Source: Solen grandis
Taxonomy: Eukaryota; Mollusca; Bivalvia; Adapedonta; Solenidae
Direction of reading: 5' to 3'
Assembly: GCA_021229015.1 (NCBI GenBank)
Contig: CM037785.1
Span: 35,389,062 to 35,453,061 of the forward strand
DNA length: 64,000 nucleotides
Shown here: positions 56,480 to 64,000 of the stretch, one piece after another
Layout: each line of letters starts with the position of its first letter
Numbering within the stretch: position 1 is the first letter of the stretch
Notes under the pieces: model-generated
What the model was told of the DNA's origin: nothing
What the model saw: the letters and a program-made list of their open reading frames with translations, nothing else
Databases searched by the model: none
Position numbers and translations under genes: made by a program

Positions 56480-56560
56480 AAGAAAACTAAACACTTTGTA
56501 TATATTTATATTAAATCTAATTCAACCTCAGGAGGTTTTCTTTTAATTTTTTTTCTTTTT
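55691..56560. other. Non-coding stretch with microsatellites
   Basis: (GGAT)/(GGGT)n at 56293-56330, (TG)n at 56352-56376 and (TC)n at 56434-56478. No gene. Confidence 0.6.
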
Positions 56561-57888
56561 TAGCTCACATGAGCACAACGTGCTCAAGGTGAGCTTTTCT
56601 GATCGCCTTTTGTCCGGCGTCCGGCGTCCGTGCGTGCGTGCGTCCGGCGTCAACAATTGCTTCAAACAACATCTCCTCCTAAACGGCTCGGCCAATTTGA
56701 AAAATATTTTGCAGGAATGTTCCTTGGATGAAGCTCTACTAAAGTTGTATAAATGGTTCTGGTCCATCGCATAATTAGGTCACAGGAGCTAATGATAGAT
56801 TTTAAAAATGAAAATTTAAAAAATCTTCTTCTATGAAACCACAAGGCCTAGCCTTTTGATTTTTGGTATGTAGCATGATCTTATGACTCTCTACCAGGAT
56901 TGTACAAATTATGACCCTTGGGTCAAAATTGGCCCCGCCCCAGGGGTCACTTGATTTCACTGGTAATATAGGAAAAACTTGAAAAAATCTTCTTCTCCGA
57001 AACCACAAGGCCTAGCCTTTTGATTTTTGGTATGTAGCATCATCTTATGGGCCACTACCAAGATTGTACAAATCATAGCCCTATGGTGATAAATGACCCC
57101 GCACCAGGGGTCACTGAATCCATAAGGCCTAGTTGATTTTTGGTATGTAGCATCATCTTATGGGCCACTACCAAGATTGTACAAATCATAGCCCTATGGT
57201 GATAAATGACCCCGCACCAGGGGTCACTTGTTTTACATAGAGTTATATAGGAAAATCTTAAAAAATCTTCTTCCATGAATGCATAAGGCCTAGAGCTTAG
57301 ATATTTGGTATGAAGCATCATCTTATGGGCCACTACCAAGATTGTACAAATCATAGCCCTCTGGTGATAAATGACCCCCCACCAGGGGTCACTTGTTTTA
57401 CATAGAGTTATATAGGAAAATCTTATAAAAATCTTCTTCCATGAATGCATAAGGCCTAGAGCTTAGATATTTGGTATGTAGCATCATCTTATGGGCCACT
57501 ACCAAGATTGTACAAATCATAGCCCTATGGTGATAAATGACCCCACACCAGGGGTCACTTGTTTTACATAGAGTTAAATAGGAAAATCTTAAAAAATCTT
57601 CTTCTATGAATCAATAAGGCCTAGAGCTAAGATTTTTGGTATGTAGTAGCATCTAATGGTTCATTACAAAGATTTTCAAAGTCTTGGCCCTACGGTGATA
57701 AATGACCCTGCGCCCAAGTCTTCTCTGAAACTATATGGCCCATTGCTTAGATATTTGGTGTTTAGTATTGTCAGGGGTAAAATGTTTTAGATTAAGTTAT
57801 ATCAGAATCCTTGTCTGTTTAAAAACCTTGACATCAGTTGAAGCAATGGTACTCAGGTGAGCGATTCAGGGCCATCATGGCCCTCTTG
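56561..57888 (-). mobile_element. Complete hairpin-ended bivalve repeat, copy D
   Basis: Both termini are present, in reverse orientation: TAGCTCACATGAGCACAACG at the left of the window and GGGCCATCATGGCCCTCTTG at the right. Length is ~1.33 kb. GC-rich CGTCCGGCGT repeats lie next to the left terminus. About six core units of ~167 bp, each with CATAAGGCCTAGAGCTTAGA, 'tttggtatgtagcatcatcttatgggcc', 'actaccaagattgtacaaatcata' and 'accaggggtcact', fill 56820-57720. Adjacent units are nearly identical, pointing to recent core amplification. No protein is encoded. Confidence 0.85.
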
Positions 57889-58021
57889 TTTTTTTTTTAA
57901 GGCTGTTAACAATATTATCACAATAAACAAATTTAACAATGATCATACACACATGTTGTTAGCTTAACACTGCTTTGATCATTTTTATGTGTGTTCTCAA
58001 TTGTCTGTCCATATTTAATAA

Positions 58022-58393
58022 CTAGACTTTGAGAAAAAAATCACTGACTTTAGGCTGATGCTGGGCTGACCTTAGCCTAAACTTCCCAAGCGAGTCACTC
58101 AAATTCATCACATGGCCCAACACCTTCTCTGCTCCATTCTTCTCAGCAAATTCCTTAAGCTTTTGAATGAACCCAAAACACTCAGTCACTGAACACACAT
58201 CCCTTTTCTCAGTCCTCTCACTGTCACCTTCCAGTTCCATGTCCTCCTCTCCAACACAGTCACCTCTGATTTCTTCAAGGAGTTCCTCTGCTGGCCTAGT
58301 CCAGTCTGTGATCTCCTCCTCACATGTGGTAAACAGCTTGTCAATGTCCAGGAGCTCCTGAAAGTTACATTCAAACAACTGCTTGGCTGCCAC
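58022..58393 (-). pseudogene. Tigger-like transposase C-terminus
   Basis: A 123-codon frame: FNCF-less start MAAKQLFECNFQELLDIDKL, an acidic middle (EEITDWTRPAEELLEEIRGD, EEDMELEGD), SVTECFGFIQKLKEFAEKNG, and the end QHQPKVSDFFLK-stop. An acidic linker, a short helical segment and a terminal (Q)-x-x-(I/V)-(T/S)-D-F-F motif is the typical C-terminal layout of Tigger-derived proteins. The catalytic core is absent upstream, so it is a 3' fragment or a solo terminal exon. Confidence 0.5.
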
Positions 58394-58749
58394 ATGCAGG
58401 GCTATTTGGTAGGGGGTGACTCATTTTACCGGAATCCACCTTATTTATCATGTATTATGTTATTTTTTATATGTTTTTATTATAATTACTGAACTTAAAT
58501 ACGATATTAGTAATGAATTTCATTTAATCTGTTTTTAAATGACATTTGACGCAGGCCTAATGTTGTCGTTTACTGTACGAAATCGACTTAGCTATTTATA
58601 GAGCGGCCAATTCAGACCTGGTAACTTTTCAAGATTAATATTATTGTTTTATCTTATTAAACTTACCTGTCATATCATTTTCGTCTTATAATTGCCTATG
58701 GTTGATACGGAAAGCTTTTATTTATAATAAGTTTCGTTTACCGAACAAA

Positions 58750-58799
58750 ATGGAAGAATCACTTCACCGTGTATTATCCGGTATCAACCTAAAAGCCAG
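58750..58799 (+). CDS. Possible first coding exon
   Basis: ATG at 58750 opens MEESLHRVLSGINLKA and reaches a donor-like CCAG/GTACAT at 58799-58804. An upstream purine (AAAATGG) gives a reasonable start context. No downstream exon can be linked to it, so this rests on one start and one donor. Confidence 0.2.
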
Positions 58800-58804
58800 G
58801 TACA

Positions 58805-59732
58805 TCGTTTTTTCCTTGTTTGTTGTTTGACTAGAAATTGCAATGTATTTTCTCTCTCTCCCTCTCGCTCTTTCTCTCTCTCTCTCTCTTATGGTTATGA
58901 AAAATGATATTTGAATAAGTAGATATTTAACTGGCGCGATTTAATAATAACCATATATAATATAAAGCATTTAGTACGATTCCATAAATTTACATACATA
59001 CATGCACACCTGGGGTGATTGGCATGACCATTGTGGCATGTGCCGTGTCAACTTCGATAAAGGTGATAATCCAATTACCGAAAGCGTGCCGCAAGGTGAA
59101 ATACTGTACACGTGTCAACTGTCACGCGGCACACTTTCATCAGTAACTCCATAGAGGCATCACGTGGCATTATTGAAGATACTAATAATTCACTTTGATT
59201 CGCCAAAACATCAATAATTTTACGTCAAATCTGTTCATTAAATATGACAGTTATAATTAAACAATTTTGATATAGCTTTTGTCTGTATTTTGACTGTCAT
59301 GTTAAGCCTACTAAATACCATTTTATTCATACTGAGGTAGACCGGAATCAACATTTTTAATTAAGAAACGAGGCTCTGAAGCATGTTATGTTTGTTTTAC
59401 AAAGTATACGAGTGATTGGAAACCACAAATCCAAACGGAATAACAACAAAACACAAAATTGGCGGAGATATATATATATTAATATTTTTATGAACAAGAT
59501 AATTTAATCGTATTAACATTAACAACAGTAACGATGCATGTCATTAAAAAGTGAACAATATAAAACATATTCATAAACTTTACAATAATTTCAATTCGTA
59601 ACAAATATCTATATAAAATTGGAAAAGGTTTAAAAACTGTGATGAAAAAGCATAACAAACTGGTACACCCCAGAGGCAATCTAGTCATGGGAATCGTCTA
59701 CTTTGACCTTCTTGTTTGTTACTGTCACTGTC
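58805..59732. other. Non-coding stretch
   Basis: (TC)n at 58852-58889. A block at 58990-59180 has internal similarity (GTGTCAACT, GCGTGCCGC/GCGGCACAC), a weak inverted repeat. No gene. Confidence 0.45.
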
Positions 59733-60770
59733 TTATGTTTCCGTTTTCTTTAACCTGGTTTTCTGTGGAGATGTCACAGTAGTCTTTCCGTCTGTAGATG
59801 TAACATATTTTCTGTTAGTCGGTAGGAAATGTCGGTAATGTTTGAAATGATTTATTCGTTGTTTGTCAGTCATCCTAATCCAGTCTGATTTTGTTTTTTC
59901 AAAATGTCTGTACGTCTCTGTTAACCTGTAGTCTCCGTTTTGTATAAGTGCATGTCTTAGTTTTCTGAATTGTCCGTTCACTAAGTTGTGTAACCAGTTC
60001 CGGTAGAGGTTTAGATTTCCAATCTACCGTTTGTTTCAGGACGTGATTCATAGACTCACAGTTATTATTTGTCCAGTTTTTTATAACCTTGTCGTTCCGT
60101 CTTGGGTCGTTACCTTTTGTTTAATAACTGGTGCCAGTCATTTATGGAAGTATGCCTGAAACTTTGTCGATATGTCAACTAGTTCGTCAAATATCTCGCA
60201 GGCAAATTTGTCATAACATATGGAATCTTCGGCGTCAGTCAGCCCTCCTTCACCAAATATTTTTTTCATGACCTGTGACCTTTGTGTTTTTGTCACTGCG
60301 TCGTCTGTCAAAAAATGTTGTGTATTCTTTTGAATGTGACGTGTACAGAGGACGTGCGTCGATTCAGGAAATACAGTCTCTATTGCCTTGACCAAAGCCT
60401 TTTCGTCGTCAGATCCGATAACCAATTTAGAGTGGGGCACGTCATGTAGTTTGAGTTTCAGTTGAAAGAGGAAATGAGAAAATGATTCCAAATCGTTGTC
60501 GTGTATATATATGGGACCAAGGAAGATTTGACCTGTTCATTGATGGGTGACCGTTTGTTGCTTATAACATGTAACCGTAACATACATCTTGCACAACATA
60601 AACGTTTTGTCTATGCCCAGCACCGAGTGACCACTACAACACATAGTCTTTATGTCGGAAATCTGTTCGTCGGTAAACAGTATGATGCTAGGCGTTCGTC
60701 CGGTCGTCCATATAACTGACCTAACAAATGGGCTGTTGTCATTGACCATGTTTTCGAGGTGTCTTATTTA
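59733..60770 (-). pseudogene. Broken MULE transposase
   Basis: The first catalytic region reads HSVLGIDKTFMLCKMYVTVT (~60640-60580). The central region reads HSKLVIGSDDEKALVKAIET, then VFPESTHVLCTRHIQKNTQH (60432-60310): the second Asp, then the C-x2-H helix typical of MULE transposases. After a stop at 60138 and a frameshift the C-terminus continues with VIKNWTNNNCESMNHVLKQT and VDWKSKPLPELV (60095-60000). The last frame (59981-59733) has FRKLRHALIQNGDYRL and W-x5-K-x-R. The order matches MULE (Pfam MULE domain) proteins of animals. At least three disruptions make it inactive. Confidence 0.8.
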
Positions 60771-61125
60771 GTCGGCAAAATTGTCCGTGTGACCATAAAC
60801 ATTATTTTCTTTCTTTTATTCTCGATATTGTCGGTTATAAACTTGTCGATTTGTCGGTTTTGACAGGTCGTTATATTTGTCTGCTAGTTCAGTCAAAATC
60901 TGATTGGGTTTTATCTTTCCCGTCAGATTGGTAATGTCCGTCATAACCTGTGGATGTAACCGTATTTACTCTTTGTCATTCGTCGCATTTCCATGTGAAG
61001 TAAGCCTGGGGAATTTACCGTGATATTCAACTAAGACAAATTGACCTACATCCCCAAGCCAAGTGACTCTTTTCTCATCCTAATCCTTGTCTTTTACAAC
61101 ATCGCGTAGTATCTGTGAACTATCG

Positions 61126-61357
61126 TTATCGTATGTCTGTCGGGCTGAGGTTCGTAAGGTGTATAGACCACTTTCCCTTTGACCTTTTTTTACTACATAT
61201 TTGACCGTCCCTGAAATAAACTTGTTTATGTGTCGCGTCAACTGTCAGATAGTGACTGGTCGGAGATGACCCTTTACTGCTATCCCAGGTATGCACTTTT
61301 CTTACCTGTCTGTCTGGGGTGTACATTGCTAGAATTGTTAACAATAAAAAATACATT
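61126..61357 (-). pseudogene. N-terminal part of the MULE transposase
   Basis: Starts with an ATG overlapping the OTU stop (TAATG) and reads YTPDRQVRKVHTWDSSKGSS, then HYLTVDATHKQVYFRDGQIC and SKKRSKGKWSIHLTNLSPTD. An acceptor-like TTCTAG sits 30 bp inside the frame, so the true exon may begin at ATGTACACC near 61325. The segment 60770-61125 retains LTGKIKPNQILTELADKYND, the usual pre-catalytic region, with stops. Confidence 0.5.
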
Positions 61358-62592
61358 AAACGCCTGGTGGTATATCAGGCAGACCAGCATCCGCCTTTAA
61401 CAGCAAGTCAAATACATTGTCTATGGGTAAAAACCCACCATTCAATTTACCTGTGTACCTAGGGTCAACATGCCTGTCATCCTCCTCATCATCAACAGCA
61501 TCTACAACATTCTCAAAAACATCACAACTTACAGTCTCATCACAACTTACAGTCTCATCAACAACATCACTAGCATCACCACCATTATCATCATCATCAA
61601 CAACAACACCAGCATCAATGTCATCACCAACACCCCTATCATCATCATCAACACCAACAGCGTCATCAACAACAACACTAGCATCAATGTCATCACAAAC
61701 ACCCCCATCATCATCAACACCAACAGCGTCATCAACAACACTAGCATCATTGCCATCACAAACACCACCATCATCATCCCCACTATCACTAACATCACAA
61801 ACATCATCAACAGCAGCATCATCCTGACGTTTACTGCTGACAATTTCACAGTCCTCGATTAACCCAACGAACTCAACAGCACACCTACGGGATTTTCCTT
61901 TGACGATGTTGCTCCATGTCATGGGCGCTGTACTTGCCCTGACTTTTGCCCAAAGCACAAGGGGGACAAAATGATTTGCCTGGAATCCTTCTTCCGTAAT
62001 TGGTATGGTGGAAGACATCCACATCAGCTTGATCAGTTGTTCCGTTGATTCTACTCCCCTGCCAACAATGTCACGAGTATAGGCTTCCGCTAACTCACTT
62101 TTCGTCGGGAAGAAGGTGCTGATAGGCCGTCCCAGCGCAGCGCTAAGGGTGAACACATGTCCCATCTCTGAGTAGGAAGAGGCCTCAATTGGGTCACAGA
62201 CTACTAGCTTGTCGTACGGACTGGTCACAATCCGTATGTCTTTGATGAAATCGTTGTGTGCTCCCTTGTTGTAGTACTTCTTGCTCAGGAGCAGCTCAAG
62301 CGCCGTCAACAATCTCAGGAGTAGATGGTAGTCTTGGCTTCCACAAAGAGCAAGAGACACCACCCTGTACATGCAGTTTCCATCTCCAGCAGTTCTGAGA
62401 GGGGAGTACTTGTTGGCAATGGACGGTTCATACATGGCGATAATCGTCGAAGATACCTGACAGATGTCCAACCAGCTCTTGACACCACCACTGATGGGTA
62501 CTTCTATGCCATACGTCTGCAGAAGCTTCAATTCAGACTCAGCCTGGTTGTACAGTGAGTTTCTGCGACGGCTGATACGTTCAATGGTCAAC
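61356..62592 (-). CDS. OTU-family cysteine protease-like protein with acidic repeat tail
   Basis: The exon starts at an acceptor (TTTACAG/GTTGACC, 62592) and stays open for 411 codons. The OTU domain covers roughly residues 60-215: RTAGDGNCMYRVVSLALCGS holds the D-G-N-C box with catalytic Cys near 73, and QANHFVPLVLW holds the His near 207, the expected spacing. OTU proteases cleave ubiquitin or ubiquitin-like conjugates. The tail (~250-380) is extremely acidic with ~21-residue repeats (DDAVGVDDDGGVCDD and relatives), produced by expanding ATC/ACC triplets. No upstream exon with the initiator was identified; the first listed codon is TTG. It is followed at once by MULE transposase frames, which suggests that it is element-encoded. 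Confidence 0.75.
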
Positions 62593-63469
62593 CTGTAAAC
62601 AATGCATGCATAAATATGAAAACTTTACTCTTCAAATTACTTCAATTAAACTAAGCTTTTCATTGTTTCATACCTACTTAAGGTCTATGATAAAATATTT
62701 CAGTCCAGAGAGTATCCCGATCTTTATTCTTAATGACAATCAGATAGGTTTTAGACCAGCCGGCTCTCCATTTTTGAAAGTGACATATTTTTTCAGTGTT
62801 ATTCTATGCGCATACATAGAATGATAAAATAATGAATATAACAGTTTTGTTCTATTCTTTGTACAAGTATATTTAACATTACATAACTTGTTAATTTTTG
62901 CATTTTGGAGTGCTATTTTGAGTGTAAGATTATATGTGTTTTTGTGATTTGTATAGTACAGTATCATTAAACTGTATGATTGATGATTACTTGTGTGTCA
63001 ATATTGAAAAGAGAGAGAGAGACGCAATTATCAAAACCAGATCTCCATTGTTGGAATAAATTTCAACACAGTAACACAACTTAACCATAAGTTATTTGAT
63101 ATCCGTCTGTAACAAATTTATCCTTGCTATCATTAAAATATTTTAATTTGGGAATAGAGACAATATTTTATTTTAATTTCAAAAGCATGTAATGCATTCC
63201 TGTATATATATACATAACATGAGGAGAGGAAACAGCTCTCCTAAGATAGGAAGGTGATCTATGGGCGTGTGACGTGCGACAACTTTGGACACCATGCAAA
63301 GTTATTTTTATAGAAAATTTACATGTATGATATTCTGCACCACTGATTATAACATATTCATGGATCAACGTCCATTTATCAGTTGAAGGAGTAAGGGATG
63401 GAGTTTATTATTTCCTTAATGTTGTAGAGGAATATACATCCATATACATTCTTTTTTTCTCTATCTATT
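62593..63469. other. Non-coding stretch upstream of the OTU exon
   Basis: Probably an intron or promoter of the OTU-MULE unit. A short (GA)n lies at 63009-63021. No exon recognised. Confidence 0.45.
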
Positions 63470-64000
63470 TTTATCAAAAACAGAACAGATCAAAAACTTT
63501 ATTTATTTACATAGGTTTGAGCATATACAGCTCGTCACCGCACAACTTACAATTTACAAACATGTACGCATGTGCATATATATAAATAAAAAATATACAA
63601 CATATGTGAGAATGTTCATACATATATGTATATAACAACAACAACAACATGATAGATTTATTTTAATAGCGATATAAACTTAGCCATACTAGGGTTTCCC
63701 ATATAATATTTGGGTGTATAATTTCTATGAATATCGTCTCATAAAGGACAGATAATAATAAAATGGTATTCATCCTCTAAATCATTTAAATTACATAAAA
63801 GGCACTTTCTTTCATTCCTATGTATATTATCATGTCTCCCTATTTCTCAATATTAAGTTTATGGGAAGAAAGACGAAGTTTAGCTAGGACCTGTCTATAT
63901 TTTATATTTTCAATTTTGTAATTATATATTGGTTTTAATTCTTTATAGACATACAGTGAGCTACAATTATTCATAACAGTTCTCCAGTCGTTTATGTATA
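63470..64000 (-). pseudogene. 3' end of a second LINE, cut by the window edge
   Basis: On the - strand 64000-63730 reads YINDWRTVMNNCSSLYVYKE, then VLAKLRLSSHKLNIE, a frameshift, and GRHDNIHRNERKCLLCNLND with LEDEYHFIIICPL. This is the LINE reverse-transcriptase C-terminus with a Cys/His motif, related to the one at 16140-16300 (CKFCNQVEDEYHFVLEC). A 3' UTR with AATAAATAAAG follows to about 63470. The polymerase core would lie beyond the window. Confidence 0.7.

Larger units (their letters stand above)
59733..62592 (-). mobile_element. MULE-type DNA transposon remnant carrying an OTU protease gene
   Basis: On the - strand an intact OTU-domain frame (62592-61356) is followed by the broken frames of a Mutator-like transposase down to 59733, all in the same orientation and tightly spaced. 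The OTU stop and the next ATG overlap as TAATG at 61355-61359. Terminal inverted repeats and target duplications were not found, so the outer limits are those of the coding parts. Confidence 0.65.

Noticed and set aside
57073..57450. 125-codon - strand frame
   Set aside because: Lies in the ~167-bp core units of the hairpin-ended repeat and repeats with them.
61417..61862. Long + strand Ser/Thr-rich frames
   Set aside because: Antisense to the acidic triplet-repeat tail of the OTU frame; open only because of the repeat.

Overview
This window looks like AT-rich, repeat-dominated nuclear DNA from a mollusc, most likely a heterodont bivalve. Three things point there: intron-containing genes with GT/AG junctions, many tRNA-derived SINE fragments, and several copies of a hairpin-ended repeat that starts near GAGGGCCATNATGGCCCT and ends in GCTCACCTTGAGCAC...GTGCTCAGGTGAGC, a sequence I associate with bivalve genomes. 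The species assignment is inference. Two blocks of exactly 100 N (2964-3063 and 53064-53163) are scaffold gaps.

Only two host genes are well supported. The first is the 3' end (three phase-1 exons, + strand, 3823-6316) of a secreted cysteine-rich protein with von Willebrand factor C modules. The second is an intact, intronless SLC5-family sodium/solute symporter of 622 residues on the - strand (45959-47827). Weaker candidates are a 227-codon open frame running off the left edge (- strand, 1-683), an 81-codon possible terminal exon (21315-21560) and a possible 50-nt first exon (58750-58799).

The rest is a dense stack of transposable elements. From left to right: a Gypsy-type gag remnant flanked by an inverted repeat (740-2765); hairpin-ended repeats with ~165-bp tandem cores (8433-10945); other tandem repeat blocks (12179-15076); a 5'-truncated, broken LINE with ORF1, endonuclease and reverse transcriptase (15740-20240, - strand); a broken pogo/Tigger-like transposase followed by a PHD finger (21750-24224); an internally deleted CR1-like LINE whose N-terminus carries a 2A-like motif (25218-26525); a piggyBac-type MITE with TTAA ends (27286-27473); and GA-rich tandem repeats.

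The most striking locus is at 30480-37640. A ~420-bp tandem repeat rich in the octamer TGACGTCA is split by a 5,295-bp DNA transposon (32183-37477) with 13-bp terminal inverted repeats and a TA target duplication. The empty site can be recovered by comparison with neighbouring repeat units. The transposon has an intron-containing small coiled-coil gene, a multi-exon DDE-like transposase gene damaged by two frameshifts, subterminal repeats of GTCTTTACCGT, and a SINE nested in one intron. I do not recognise its superfamily.

Further right are a hAT-type deletion derivative with an 8-bp duplication and a BED-finger remnant (37702-38817), the SLC5 gene, a degenerate DIRS-type tyrosine-recombinase retrotransposon (48550-51720), a 33-bp minisatellite, another full hairpin-ended repeat (56561-57888), a Tigger C-terminal remnant, an OTU-protease gene joined to a broken MULE transposase (59733-62592), and the 3' end of another LINE at the right edge.
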